The notes under the pieces are model-generated. The model searched no databases. It was given only the letters and a program-made list of their open reading frames with translations, and was not told the DNA's origin. This document shows positions 11,304 to 22,304 of a DNA stretch of 64,000 nucleotides, piece by piece. The DNA is from Prunus persica (Eukaryota; Streptophyta; Magnoliopsida; Rosales; Rosaceae): positions 10,231,401 to 10,295,400 of the forward strand of contig NC_034009.1 in the NCBI RefSeq assembly GCF_000346465.2. The letters are read 5' to 3'. The position numbers and the translations under genes were made by a program. The first letter of the stretch is position 1; each line of letters begins with the position of its first letter.

Positions 11304-12834
11304 GTTAATTACAACTTAAAACTGATTACAAGTTTTGCTTTGATTTGAATTCCTTGGGGTCCAAGCCTCATTATATAGTAGTCCCATTACTCACACAAGC
11401 TTATAATAATACTTCACCCTTAGGGGCCCGCAGAATGTATATGATGTTATATAGGACTTGCATGCACATTCTGCTTAATTAATTAATTATAATTCTTTGC
11501 GTAAAATAAATGAAATTAATAGTGCGCTTCTGGATTTAGTATATATGCTATACATGCTTTATTCTTCTCATACCATTAAAAAATAGAAAAAAGAGGATTT
11601 GCATGAGTCAGTAATAATTTGATTCCGTACTCCATAATTTTCTGCTTTATATTTTTAGTTTATTTTTTAATTGGCCTATTCATCTTCTCTAGGCGTTTGT
11701 TAGTCATCTTATTGATATTTTCATATTTGATTCAGTACTCCATAATAAAAAATAAATAAAAAGAGGAAAGAATAGCTATATTGAATCTTGTTTTCCTGTA
11801 TCCTCTAGTGCTTTTTTGTTATTGCAGTTATGATATTAGATTGAGTGTGAGATAAATGATGAGCAGACCAAAAACAAAACGAAGATATGTGTTTCTATAT
11901 TATTATAACAATAAGATCTCTTCACCTTTCGAAATGATACTTGCATTTGATATTTCTTTATTTATGATAACACCTTTCATTGTAAATTAGCTTTCTATAT
12001 ATTTCTAGAACTATTTGGTGAATCAGATCGATTCACCTATGTAACACATATATATATGTGTGTATGTTGACAGGTCTAATCAATCTAATAGGGTTTGTTG
12101 TCGTAATTTTAAAGGAGTTCAAGCCAGACAAACACACATACATCCACGTTAAAATTCACATTGACCATTAACGCGTTGAGTTAAACTTTATATCACATCA
12201 CCATCTTTTAAGTTAAACTTTAAGTGTCGTATTGATCACATTTGCTAACTCATCGATAAAGATAAATCTCTCACTTTTATAAGAAATATGACCCACGAAT
12301 GATGATGGGTAATGAATGTGAAACTATAATATGCGCACGCACCCACACCATTTCTATAAGGATGAGAAATTGCCAAGTCAGTCTATGGCGAACCTCTAGA
12401 ATTAGGAGTAGTCAGTATAGTGCATCTGATACCAGCGCTGACCTTTTCGCTCTCTACTTCAACTCTATATTTCTTCTTTATTATTTTCTTACATGAATAA
12501 AATTCTTTGATATTGCAAGGAAAGTTGTTTTCTTCCTTTCTTTTGTGCTATTTTTTTAATAATAATAAATTTCCTTGAAAAGTGATTACATAACAAACAA
12601 GAGAGAGTATGCAAGAGAGGAGGGGCTAGCTTTAAATATATTTTATATAACATGAGAAGTGATTTGTACATATAATTACAAGCTGACACATATACATTTA
12701 GGTGCAGAAAATAAGCTATCCAAACCATTTCTACATCTGATATACATACATATACTATATTACAGAGAGCTTCATTAGTTAACTAATTACTTATACCAAA
12801 CTAAGTTGGTAATAATTAGCGGCGAATCTTGGGG
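11304..12834. other. Noncoding spacer, duplicated in part
   Basis: 11304-12075 matches 55374-55790 plus 60278-60425, with the copia element at 55791 interrupting the second copy. 12025-12237 matches 25725-25928. 12290-12760 matches parts of 31318-32230. No supported gene; the frames at 12299 and 12489 are low-complexity AT-rich shadows. Confidence 0.6.
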
Positions 12835-13389
12835 TTACTCTATCTCTATCCATCGAAATAGCAGGGCTGCATCCTTGCTATTAAGAACAGCCTGATCATT
12901 CCTAAGAGGAGTTGGGTGTCTCCCTGCACGAGCTGGTTGGTCTTGAGAAAATGGAGGCCTCTTGCCTGGCCGGCCATGGAACTTGTCTAGCATGGCAAAA
13001 GCCTGCCTTCCAAGCTTTGCTAGCTCTTCATGTTCAGTAATTAACACTCCCCCGTAGATCTCTGCTGCCTCAGTGCTACTAAGATAGACGTCCTTTATCT
13101 GATGAGGCTTCTGAGCTGGAACTTCCACCGTCTTTACAGGCCTTCTGATCTGACGATGAGGAGGAGGAACATGATTTTGATCCATGTTGGGGTATGGATA
13201 ATATTGTACCTGTTGAGGAGGAGGAAGAGGCCTTACGGTGACAGTCTTGGTGGGCCAGCCGCCATGGTACTCGTCTCTCATGGCAGGTGCTGGGAAGTAT
13301 GAAACTTCTTCTGCAGGGTAGACATGATCATATAGCACGGGACATGTGTGCCTGATATGATAAAACATTTTCTCCTCTTTCATGGTCAT
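12835..13389 (-). CDS. Unknown Pro/Tyr-rich small protein with EAAxIYGGxxITE motif (paralogue A)
   Basis: I do not recognise the function. From the ATG at 13389 it encodes 184 residues: an N-terminal block (FYHIRH..PVLYDHVYPAEE), a Pro/Gln/Tyr-rich middle (PPPQQVQYYPYPN, HVPPPH), a basic stretch (RRPVKTVEVPAQKPHQ), then SSTEAAEIYGGVLITEHEE near residues 104-122 and a basic tail. No signal peptide or membrane segment is visible. The frame is open to 13467, but a TATAAAT box (13443-13437) lies inside that extension and copies C and D start with a different leader, so I take 13389. Relative to copy C, about 80 bases containing the ancestral start (MAFYQG..) are deleted, so this protein starts at an internal Met. 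It is almost identical to 25974-26528. Confidence 0.6.
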   Translation of the reverse strand: MTMKEEKMFYHIRHTCPVLYDHVYPAEEVSYFPAPAMRDEYHGGWPTKTVTVRPLPPPQQVQYYPYPNMDQNHVPPPHRQIRRPVKTVEVPAQKPHQIKDVYLSSTEAAEIYGGVLITEHEELAKLGRQAFAMLDKFHGRPGKRPPFSQDQPARAGRHPTPLRNDQAVLNSKDAALLFRWIEIE

Positions 13390-13436
13390 AAAGCCATGCC
13401 TTGCCTTACTGAAACAAAGGTTAAGAGACAAGCAAC

Positions 13437-13443
13437 ATTTATA
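13437..13443 (-). promoter_or_regulatory. TATA box of paralogue A
   Basis: Minus-strand TATAAAT about 50 bases upstream of the chosen ATG (13389). The equivalent positions in the paralogues carry TATAAAT (26576-26582) and TATATAA (28370-28376), with conserved flanks GCTCACTCTCACG-type and GTTGC. Position and conservation support it. Confidence 0.55.
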
Positions 13444-13830
13444 GTCGTGAGAGTCACAGAAGCTCACAAGTGGGCTATCTGATCGATCGTGTGATTTTCT
13501 TTTGATGCTTTTCTTTTTCGTAAAATAATAAAAAGTAATTCTTATACTTTAGGGTCTGTTTGTAATAGCTAACTAGTAATTAACTAGTAGTTCTAATAGC
13601 ATATTGATTCCCCATATTGATGATATTTTCTGAGAGTTGATGATATTTTTCTCAAGTAAAAAGGCTATGATTCCCCATATTGATGATATTTTCTCAAGTC
13701 CTTGGTGAATCTGATTCCTCATTTGACCCAAAAGGACAATTAATAATTGAAGATCAATCTACATCTATATCAGCCAGGGATTTATTAATTAAAACAAAAT
13801 TATTTTATACATATCATTTGGTCGTTGAAT

Positions 13831-14086
13831 AATGCTACTCTTATCACATTTGTATACTACATTCTCATACCACCTTATGTGGCAAATGAGGTGGACAACT
13901 ACATTAATTAAATTTATTTAACATTTTCTTTTCTTTTATGATTTATTAACACTTTAAAAAACACTGTTAATTAACATTTCTTTATTAAAAATACACTTCA
14001 TTGATTTAATTGATGTGACATATGATATGAACATGCCACAATATGTGATATAGAAATATGAGATAAAATGTGAGAAGTGTAGCATT
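13831..14086. mobile_element. MITE with about 50-bp imperfect TIRs (copy 1 of 4)
   Basis: Ends are AATGCTACTCTTATCACATT and AAATGTGAGAAGTGTAGCATT, which pair as terminal inverted repeats that continue inward to TATGTGGCA / TGCCACAATATG. Length is 256 bases and it has no coding capacity. Copies: 26969-27224, 35162-35415, and a truncated one at about 22508-22680. All four share the same left flank (from GAGAGTTGATGATATTTTTC, about 13635), so they spread by duplication of the block, not by separate insertions. A target-site duplication is not clear. Confidence 0.65.
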
Positions 14087-14479
14087 ACTCTTTGATAGTT
14101 TAGTAAAACAGTGTTATTGTGTTATATATACTGTCTACATAAGTCTGGAATAAAAGGCTATCAAGTTCTATGAAAGCTTAAGAAAGTTTATTAAAAAAAT
14201 TATACAGAAGTCTTCTGAAAGTCTATCAAGTTCTATACGAATTATAAAGTTCCATCAAGTTCTATGAAAGCTGGCACTTAAACAAAATCTTTTTAAACGC
14301 TCTAGAATACTAATGGAATACACCCCCCTAAGCTATTAAATTGATTGTTTGGTTAGACGTTAACTGATGTCGTGTCAACTGTGGGACCTACTTACTAACC
14401 AATCCCAATATATATATATATATATAATTAGAAGAAAAAAACCTTAAAAAACCTAGCCTCCTCCCTACCTAGCACCCCC

Positions 14480-14750
14480 TATTCCCCACCCCATCACGAC
14501 GACGCCTACTTCCCAACCTCCGTCTCCCACCCTTTCTCCCTCTATCTCATTTCCGTCTCTCAGACCCTCCGTGACACCGTTTCGCTATCCCAGAAATGCC
14601 AAACCCCCAATCTCTCCGTCGGCAAGCTCCGCACTCAACGTTGATTCAATCCTCACTCGCCTCCACTACCACGTCGTCAAGATTTTGATCAAGAGTGGCA
14701 TCCCCCTCGACGCCGAGGTTTGCTCAGTAATTAGCAAACCAGTGGCCAAT
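14480..14750 (+). pseudogene. Captured coding-like fragment, gene not identified
   Basis: A GC-rich island in AT-rich surroundings. One frame reads HPFSLYLISVSQTLRDTVSL then SQKCQTPNLSVGKLRTQR, then breaks at a stop and continues in another frame as SILTRLHYHVVKILIKSGI. The codon-like composition and frame switch suggest a real exon that decayed after capture. I could not name the source gene. The 64-codon ATG frame at 14571 is an out-of-frame shadow in its first half. Confidence 0.45.
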
Positions 14751-14762
14751 CATGGTAATTAT

Positions 14763-15315
14763 TAGGGGTGGGCACTCAAACAGGCGAACCGAAAATCCGA
14801 GCCAAACCAAAAAAAAATCGAGTTGACTAAAAAGTCAACAATTGGTCAAAAACCGAATCGGACCGGTTTCGGATCCAGTTCCATGTCTTCAAAAATTGGA
14901 CCGGGCCTAACCAAACCGGTCAAATTAAAAATATATATAATTTCAATATATATTTATATTTAATGCTATATTTTTAATTTTACTTAAAAAAAAACTAATA
15001 TTTATCCAAGTTCAATTTCAAAATATCTCTTTTCTAACTTTAATATTTATTTTTACATAAAATTGGATAATTTGTTAATTTTCAAGTAAAATAATAATAT
15101 TTCATTTGAGAATTGTATTAAAAAATAATTTTTATAATCCAGTTCAAAACCAAACCGAAATCGAAATCGGACCGGAACCGATTCAAACAGAACTGGACAG
15201 TTTTTGAAATTTTTTTATTAAAACCGAACCAAACCGAACCAAACCGGATGAATAGTACCAGATCGGTTCTAATTTGAAGCAAAAACCAGTCCAAACCAAA
15301 CTGTGTCCACCCCTA
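14763..15315. mobile_element. hAT-type non-autonomous element, 553 bp, with 8-bp TSD
   Basis: Terminal inverted repeats TAGGGGTGGGCAC and GTGTCCACCCCTA are flanked by the direct repeat GTAATTAT at 14755-14762 and 15316-15323. The interior is AT-rich with several ACCGAACC/CCGGTTT-like words and no coding frame. An 8-bp duplication and TAGGGGTGG ends are typical of hAT-derived MITEs. It is nested inside the compound element at 14310-16885. Confidence 0.85.
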
Positions 15316-15610
15316 GTAATTATTTTTCTTCCAATTTTTTGTGGGTTAATAGTTATACCAGAATATTGCAAAGGTTGGGTGATTCTCTAGATTGTATTGC
15401 AGGGGTTGGGCCACCATGTGTGGTTCTGTATTTTTGTTTGTTCTTTGTGATTTTGCTGGGATGGGATTATTGCTCGAGTTGTATGGTCAGGAGTGGGGTG
15501 GATCGCGTTGCTGTTTGGTGTGACTTGGTGGGTGTGGGCGCTGGTTTAATCGTACAAATGGAGCTTCTTGTTGGTGGTTTCCCTTTAATGATACATGTAG
15601 TTTGTTTCAG

Positions 15611-16483
15611 GAATTTATCGAGACAATATTATAAAATATCAATAATATCGACGAAATATCGAGGATATTATTGTTTTTTCAGATCACGATATTTCGGAAC
15701 ATATCCATACACATATTGTATAAATATCGATAATATCAAAAAATATCGATGTCCATAATTTCGCTCACACTTCAGCAATATTTTGTCAAAATATCGCTAT
15801 AATATCGTTATAATATCGAAAATATCAAAAATATCAATGTAATGCAAAAAAGGAAAAATAAATCAAAAAATAAAGCACACACGCAAAGAAAATTCAAACC
15901 CTTGCAATTTCACTCATCCAACGCCTTAACCACCATGTTGCTTGTGTTTTTGAGATAATACGCAAAAGGGAATTCTATATGGCACTAAGTCATTCATGTA
16001 TCTTACTATGCAATGTATAAAGTGTAAAATATTATAGTAAATCATTATATATAAATGATTATGGTGTGTTTAATTATCTTTCATTAATTACATACATATT
16101 TTCTACACTCACAGTGTTTGTCAGCTCGCTATATAATCAACTTAAATCAGTTAAACCCATCATGCAATGCATTTCCTTCCAATTTTTTGTGATAAACTAA
16201 TAGATAATTGAATAAATAAACATCCTCCAAAGTTTCAATAAAAATTTTCAAGTTTTTCTTACAATTTCCGTGATTTTTATTCAACTTTTATCAATATCGA
16301 TAATATCCCAATATTTCCATTCAAATTTTCGTATTTTTGGACTACCGATATTTCCGATACCATCGATATTTTAGACATTGATTGAGATAACTAAGGAGCC
16401 CGGAGTCATTTTTGGTAGCCAAATTTGATGGCATACTTGGACTTGGATTTCAAGAGATATCAGTTGGAAATGTTGTACCTGTG
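15611..16483 (+). pseudogene. Fragment of a plant A1 aspartic proteinase (phytepsin-like), split by an insertion
   Basis: After an acceptor-like TTTGTTTCAG (15601-15610) the sequence reads EFIET. It is then interrupted (15627-16380) and resumes with TKEPGV and, after a one-base frame change, [20 protein letters not shown] and NVVPV. The [13 protein letters not shown] block is diagnostic of plant vacuolar aspartic proteinases. The catalytic DTG and DSG segments are not present. The upstream 15324-15600 is probably the captured preceding intron. It cannot encode an enzyme. Confidence 0.75.
15627..16380. mobile_element. ATATCGAT-rich TIR insertion inside the aspartic-proteinase fragment
   Basis: Borders are given by the broken exon. 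Left flank ATCGAGACAA (15617-15626) and right flank ATTGAGATAA (16381-16390) match at 8 of 10 positions, both differences being C/T, as expected for an aged 9-10-bp duplication. The first and last 35 or so bases form imperfect inverted repeats (TAAAATATC .. TATCG .. GAAATATCG). No coding frame. Duplication length suggests a Mutator-like element. Confidence 0.6.
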
Positions 16484-16885
16484 TATTTCATGAGATTATG
16501 AGTTTCGGCTTTGTTTGAGTCAGGTTGTGTTTTCATCAATAGGAATTAAGAGATTCCATCTTGCTATGTTTCTCAGAGGTGGAGGTGGCTGAGTTGAGGG
16601 GATGGGGAACATGGGGGCGCTGGGTTGTTGGGCAAGGAAGGGGTTGGGAATTTTTAAGTTTTTTTCTTTTTTTAATTTCTGATTATTCTTATGTTATTAT
16701 TTTATATAATTTTTTTAATTTAGGTATTGGTTAGTAAGTAGGTGTCACAGTTGACACGTCATCAATTAATGTCTGACCAAATGAACAACTTAACGGAAGG
16801 CTTAAATTGGTCAGATTTGAAAACATTGAGGTGTAAATTGATGAAATTGAAACCCCATAGTCCATATTGAGAATGATCCCAAACC

Positions 16886-18077
16886 TTCAGGAAGTCTATT
16901 GTTATTAGCCCTAAATTAAATTAACTCTTTTTTTTTGCCCTTTTTTACAAGGGGAGTATAGAAGATTTCATTTCATGTAAAAAATAGTTGTGAAGCTGCA
17001 AAAATGATTGAGTGATACTATCAAATAGCAATATTTGTGTAACAGAGTTTTTTAAATAGTATTATGATTGTAACAAGGTTTTCAAATAGAAGTATCATTA
17101 TAGCAAATAGTCTCGTTATATCGATATCATGTCGATATATTGCCAAGACTATTACTACCTATAGTGTCTATTATTTCGATTACAAACAGTCTTTTTTTTT
17201 GTTATTGTTGAGAAATTCTAGAATTGTATTCATAATTCAGCCAAAAATGCCACAGCCAGAAATGACCATTACAATAACAAAGCGGTCTAACATCTAAATT
17301 AAGACAATCTGGTGCACTTTCACTAACGATCATGCATGATCGAAGAAACTCTGACATATGCATTTCAATTAAGATTGCAAAATAATCAAAAAGAGATAAA
17401 GCTTGAAAAAACCAAGCCATAACAATACAAATAAAACTCTCATAAGAAAGAGATGAAAAGTTCTCACAAAGGAGAGGTAAAAAGCTCTCACAAAGAAGAA
17501 GTGAAAACTACACATAGAACCCAAAGAGTCTCTGTGACTTATTCTAAACATAAAGAAATCACAACAAGGATGGTGGTGGAGATCTGAAGCCGAGACGCAG
17601 CTGCTTGTGATAGTTGGAGGAAATCATAATAAAATAAAGACAAATAGGAAAAACCTTTTGTCTCTCTGAAAATGAGGGGAGAAGAGAAGGAGGGAGAGAA
17701 GAAGGGAGAGGGGAGGAAGAACAGTGGCTTCCTTCACCTCCAAAGTGAAAACGGATTTAGGAGAGTTTTTGGGAGAGAGGGGGCTAGGGTTTGGAAGAGA
17801 GAAAATCTTTTGTCTACAATTTGATACCTAACGTTTCAATAAAACAGTCTAAAAGTTTCGATATGATTTAAACAAAGTATAAATATTTTGTCCATATTGT
17901 CAGTTTGCTGCAGTAATAGTGGTATTTGAGAGGAAATTCCTCAAAATTATTAGGTGTGCCTAAATTCAGGTCCATACATCACTAGTAAAATGATATATGT
18001 GAAGTTACTATATATTAGTAGATCCTACAAGTGTATGGCGAAATGTTCTTCGAAACGACGAAGGCCATCCCTTACAA
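16886..18077. other. Noncoding stretch, no supported gene
   Basis: AT-rich with poly-T runs at 16927-16935 and 17190-17198. 17640-17800 is purine-rich (GGGAGAGAAGGAGGGAGAG-like) and looks like the leader or LTR part of an old retroelement in reverse orientation, but I find no paired terminus. The frames at 17064, 17202 and 17369 are low-complexity and not supported. Confidence 0.4.
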
Positions 18078-18183
18078 TAATGAAGTTGCCTGTCTGAGTC
18101 TTACAGCAGACTCTTGGTGTTATAAGTGCCACTGATGTTGTTGTTCTTGATGTAAATGTCACTAAGCTTCACTTGAATCAGCA
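18078..18183 (-). pseudogene. Polygalacturonase-like exon fragment
   Basis: On the minus strand from about 18183 the sequence reads IQVKLSDIYIKN, then ISGTYNTKS and, after a one-base shift, AVRLRQ. This resembles the PSRVQISNVHYINIKGTTAS segment of exon 5 of the intact gene 0.7 kb away (see 18912-20708) and the VKxSDxxxKNIxGT block of GH28 enzymes in general. It is short and frame-broken, so I treat it as the relic of a tandem duplicate. A weak chance resemblance is not excluded. Confidence 0.45.
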
Positions 18184-18911
18184 TTTGACAAATATATACA
18201 ACAGATAAAAGGAAAAGAAAAACACACACACATATATATACCGAAAGAATAATTTATATTATTTATAAATTTTGGGGGGGCCATGGCCCCTCTGGTAATC
18301 AGAAGCACACCGAGACTGATGCTGCAAAATAATAAACCTTCCCCGTTTGATGATAGAATTCATAGTTTTGTGAGTCTGTATTTTGGATGTATTTGGGAGA
18401 GAATGGATGAGAGAACGTTGCTCTCTGTGAAAAACAGAAAAATTGGAAGAGTGAAGTCTGCTTTTCTTTCATTACCAGCAACCAAAAATATAACCGTTGA
18501 GGAGAGAGAAGAGAGATTCTTCTCTAACTGCCTCTATACAAGATTTAATCCTAGCCATTGAACTATCATCCTATAAGATGATTACACTTGTCACAATCTA
18601 ACACCTCACTTAAGAAGCCACTTGGACTCTAATCCAATGGTCCTTATTACAAACAGCAGAAAAGCTTTTAAACTAAAACAGAGACATTCAAAACGAAATG
18701 CGATTAGGCGGCAAGGGGTTTTAGCTCAGCTCAAAGGGGTTACACATCAACATTTGAGAGATGAATACATATGCATCAACCCCAGAGACACCCCCAATAT
18801 TAAATCTTCTTCTTAAACCCAAGATGCTCTCCTCATCCTCTTCATGTATATATACATACGTATATGTAGCCAAGCAGGACAAGGGTGCTTGTCTTCAACT
18901 AGAGCAGGCGT
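18184..18911. other. Noncoding DNA 3' of the polygalacturonase gene
   Basis: No supported gene. The frame at 18283-18561 has no recognisable domain. 18500-18620 (AATCTAACACCTCACTTAAG) resembles LTR-type sequence but no partner end is seen. The 3' UTR and poly(A) site of the gene on the minus strand should fall at about 18700-18911. Confidence 0.35.
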
Positions 18912-20708
18912 TTAATGGCAGGCTGGTGGGTTTTGTATGCCACCAAATCCTACTTCTGCATTTTTGCATATGGAGGTGATAGGCCCGCCATTGCTGGGAC
19001 CAATGTAGTTCAAATTGATGTCCCGAAGCTCAACATTTTTGCAAGGGAACTGGCTGCTGCAAATGAAATCCACTGCAATCTTTGATGCTGTGGTCCCTTT
19101 GATGTTTATGTAGTGAACATTGCTGATCTGTACGCGTGATGGCTGCAAAAAATTCAACGATAGAACGTTAAAAATTTAAGATTAGGATAAGTCATGGTTC
19201 GATCTCATTCGATGTACTAGAAAATTGGTAAAATTGAAGAAGGTAGTAGTTTGTGAAAAGGAGGCAGGTTTGAAGAGAATTAGTTAAAACAAACCTGGTT
19301 CTTGTTGCAGCCCCCTGCGCAATACTCTTGGTCAATTATGATGGGTTTCTTAACATTCTGCATGATAAGGTCCTGGAAAATCATGCCTGAGGCTCGGCTT
19401 GGGGTCGATCCTGGCCATGATTTGATTCTAATCCCATTGTCTGTGTTCAAAAACGTCGTCTTCTTCACGATGATCCCCGTCACGTCATTTTCATTCTGAT
19501 ACTTGCCAAGGCTACCGATACTGCCATCCGTAAAAATGGGCATACAAATTCAGCCATGAGACAATTTGATATGTTATGTTGATAGACCGAGAAATATGGA
19601 CTATTAACGACGTTACAATATTATAGCAAAAGGGTTTCGAAGTCATTAAGAATTGAGTTATGCATGTACCTGATGCCATGTCCAGGGCCACAGACAACAT
19701 TGTTGATGGCAACGTTGGTGGATCCCTGAATCATGCCAATGCAATCATCACCAGTTCCAATGTGAACTCTGGCGATCTTTATGTTGTTGGAGTTGCTGAT
19801 GTGGATGCCGTCAGTGTTGGGGCTTGTGTCAGGGGCAGAGATGTTCACTCCTCGCACCCTAATGTTCTGGCTGTTAGTGAGGAAAACGTGAACTCCTTTG
19901 CTGTTAAGGGAGGTGATGCCTCGGATGACCCCGTTTTTGACACCGTTAAATTTGATGCTCTGCATAATTATTTAAGTAAATAAATTAATTAAACTAATAG
20001 TTAAGGTCAGTTTCTTTCTTATGATGGTATACAATTTAGAAGTTAATTATAAATCATTAAATTAAACTTACAGCTGGGAGTGGACTGCAACTGCTGCAGC
20101 CATCAATGTTTTTCCAGGAACTTGAACCTTGCCCATCAAAGACGCCATTGCCTGTGAGGACCAAGCCCTCTACATGTTCAAACAAGAACCAGAATGGTTC
20201 TTCATACAAGGAAATATCATTCAGGCCTTTGATGGTCCCTGAAACTTGAACAACAATGGGTTTTGAGCAGCTGCATGGCCCTTGAAATATGACTGGCCCA
20301 GTCTTGAAAGTCCCTTTTGGGATTACAACCCTTGATCTCCCGGTGTGGTTGCGGCATGCTGCAATCCATGTTTGTATGAAAGCCTGCGCAATTTAAAACC
20401 AAAAACCATCCATTTCTCTCATTAGACCCAAAATTTAATTATCATAATTAAGTGTGCGAATAATACTAATATTACTAGAGTCACTAAATTTTTACAATGC
20501 TTGAATCGCCAGACCCATCAGGCTTGGCGCCATGATCCAACACGTTAAAGATTTTCTCTGTAGGATCCACTTTGTCATGGACACCCAAATTAGTGCCACG
20601 GAAAATATCGGGCACAACCAGGGTAACTGCGGTTGCGGCGGCTTGACAGGCCAGTGCAGCTAAGCACAAGATAAGAATGGCGTGGCTCGACATTCCTGCA
20701 ATGGCCAT
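18912..20708 (-). CDS. Exopolygalacturonase-like GH28 pectinase, complete five-exon gene
   Basis: Exons (minus strand) 20708-20496, 20383-20072, 19959-19670, 19520-19295 and 19142-18912 join in frame, with GT-AG introns, to 423 codons. The product starts with a signal peptide (MAIAGMSSHAILILCLAALA..) and should be secreted to the cell wall. It then shows the GH28 set: NTD at 223-225 in SPNTDGIHIS, DD at 246-247 in GTGDDCIG, His269 in GPGHGI and RIK at 303-305. These residues form the active site of polygalacturonases, which hydrolyse alpha-1,4-galacturonan; the family includes pollen exo-enzymes, which this resembles in length and in lacking an N-terminal propeptide. All catalytic residues are present, so it is probably functional. 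Met6 is an alternative start. A decayed exon-like relic lies just downstream at 18078-18183. Confidence 0.93.
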
Positions 20709-20828
20709 GGTCCCCCCTTCAAATTCTAGGTCTTACGAACTATATATCTAGCTATGATTGGTAAAACAAAATAAGCCTCCGGGGGACGAGGCTGTTATGA
20801 AGATGAATTAATTCTCTGTGTGCGTGTT

Positions 20829-20835
20829 ATTTATA
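20829..20835 (-). promoter_or_regulatory. TATA box of the polygalacturonase gene
   Basis: Minus-strand CTATAAATA (20836-20828) lies about 120 bases upstream of the ATG at 20708, leaving a leader of roughly 90 bases. A second TATATA word at 20743-20748 is closer to the ATG and less likely. Position only; not tested. Confidence 0.5.
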
Positions 20836-21217
20836 GGTGCTTGTTTTCATGTCGCTAATTAAACCAAAATTTTTAATGGCAACCGCTGCTGTGTGTGAGG
20901 AGGCTCGAACTATACGGTGAAGGTTGGATTAATTAGTTTTGTCATTGTTGGTTTTTAGTTGGTTTGCCTAAAATTGGAGATATGCTTTGTGTGTGTATGC
21001 ATGGTGCAATGTCGTCCTTCACTCCCTCAGTTGTAGCCTACTTCTTCTCCATTTTGCCTTCTTTTTCATATCTTTGCCTCGCCCACCAAATTATCACCAG
21101 CATTTTACCCACCAGCATATGGCAAGATACCGAAAGCGGCAACATAATTTGTTTTGTTTTATTTTTTCTTTTCTCTTTTTCCTTTTGGTTAGAACAAGAA
21201 AAAAAAAGAACTGGGCT

Positions 21218-22015
21218 AAATTATAGCAATGCTCCCTGGACTAAGACCAAACTTTACTTATTGTCCATCATATTATTAAATTGTTACGGTGGTACTTTAA
21301 TTATGTCTCCATTTTCAGAAATCGTCATTTCCGTCATCTCAGTCAACTTTTTCGTTAAAAATGATGACATGACAATGACAAGTCCTACTTGGCATGGACA
21401 CAAATGTCTTTTCACACAAAAAATTTAAAAATAAATCAAATCTCTCCCTCTCTCTCTCTGTGAAAACCCAAAAGGTGATGGAAGGTGATCCATCCTCCCA
21501 CTAAGGAGACGGACAATGCAAGCGGCCCACCTAAATACCATTACAAGAAAGATCTTAGTTGTAGGAATAAATAAGTGCCTATTTCATCATGAATTTCTTT
21601 TTTTAATTGCTTTTATAAATAGTAGTTATGTTTTAATTATCAGCGAAGACATGGAAACCATTGGTTCTATTGAGTACATGATGAAATTAACACAAACAAT
21701 ACTAGGGGCATAAAAAGAACACCATGAGATTATCAACAAAATAATAATCACCCATCAACCAGATTATCTGCAAATTGAAATTTCATCACTTGAAATATGA
21801 ATACCCATCAACCCTCAGCTTCTCTGTTTTGACCATATTTGAGGTGAAGGATGGGGGCTGGGGTTCTGGGTTCATGGGTGCTGGGGTTGCGGGCTACGAT
21901 AGAGGGTGGTAGTGGGATAGGTTTGAGGGTTGGAGCTTGTAGGTGGTAGTCATGGGGGAAGAAGAAATCGTCAGGGGAAGAGGGAGAGCGCACAGGAGGA
22001 GAGAGAGAGAGAGAG

Positions 22016-22061
<46 letters not shown>

Positions 22062-22193
22062 AATTTAACTAAGTTGACGGAAAGACCAATGATGCAACAT
22101 GAGATCTAATTGAAACACCATCGTAACAATTTAACAATATGAGAGACGAAAAGTAAAGTTTGGTCTTAGTCCAGGGACCATTGCTATAATTTT
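21218..22193. mobile_element. Long-TIR element, 976 bp, with GA tract
   Basis: The left end AAATTATAGCAATGCTCCCT is an inverted match of the right end (AGGGACCATTGCTATAATTT), and the inverted similarity continues for about 100 bases (GGACTAAGACCAAACTTTACTT, complement at 22150-22175). Inner parts pair as GTTAACTGA-like / AGTTGACGGAAA. A (GA)n tract lies at 21999-22058. No coding frame. A second, left-truncated copy occurs at about 34530-34845. A clear TSD is not visible, so superfamily is open (MULE-like by TIR length). Confidence 0.65.
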
Positions 22194-22304
22194 GCCAAAA
22201 AACTATTTGCGATAGGTTCCCACTTCTTGTTTGACTGGTCTAGATATGCTTGTTTTTATAAGGATATTTTCTTTTGGCAAAAAAAAAAGAAAAGAAAGAG
22301 GATA

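Larger units (their letters stand above)
14310..16885. mobile_element. Compound TIR element carrying gene fragments (Pack-type)
   Basis: About 60 bases at 14341-14407 (TTTGGTTAGACGTTAACTGA .. CTTACTAACCAAT) are an inverted match to 16725-16790 (ATTGGTTAGTAAG .. TGTCTGACCAAA). A looser match extends outward past TTAAGCC-type sequence, so the outer borders are approximate. Inside are a GC-rich coding-like fragment (14480-14750), a hAT-type insertion, an aspartic-proteinase fragment and a further nested insertion. No transposase is seen. Host-gene capture between inverted repeats resembles Pack-MULEs or Pack-TIR elements; the superfamily is not settled because no TSD is evident. Confidence 0.6.

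Noticed and set aside
13390..13467. Longer N-terminus for the paralogue A gene (start at 13467)
   Set aside because: The extension contains a TATAAAT box and aligns with promoter sequence of paralogue C, so translation there is unlikely.
15303..15758. 151-codon plus frame in the compound element
   Set aside because: No ATG at its start; it spans a captured intron and the beginning of a nested insertion.
19660..19983. Plus-strand frame opposite polygalacturonase exon 3
   Set aside because: Antisense shadow of a well-supported exon.
20964..21428. 154-codon plus frame upstream of the polygalacturonase gene
   Set aside because: It runs into the long-TIR element and has no domain or conserved counterpart.
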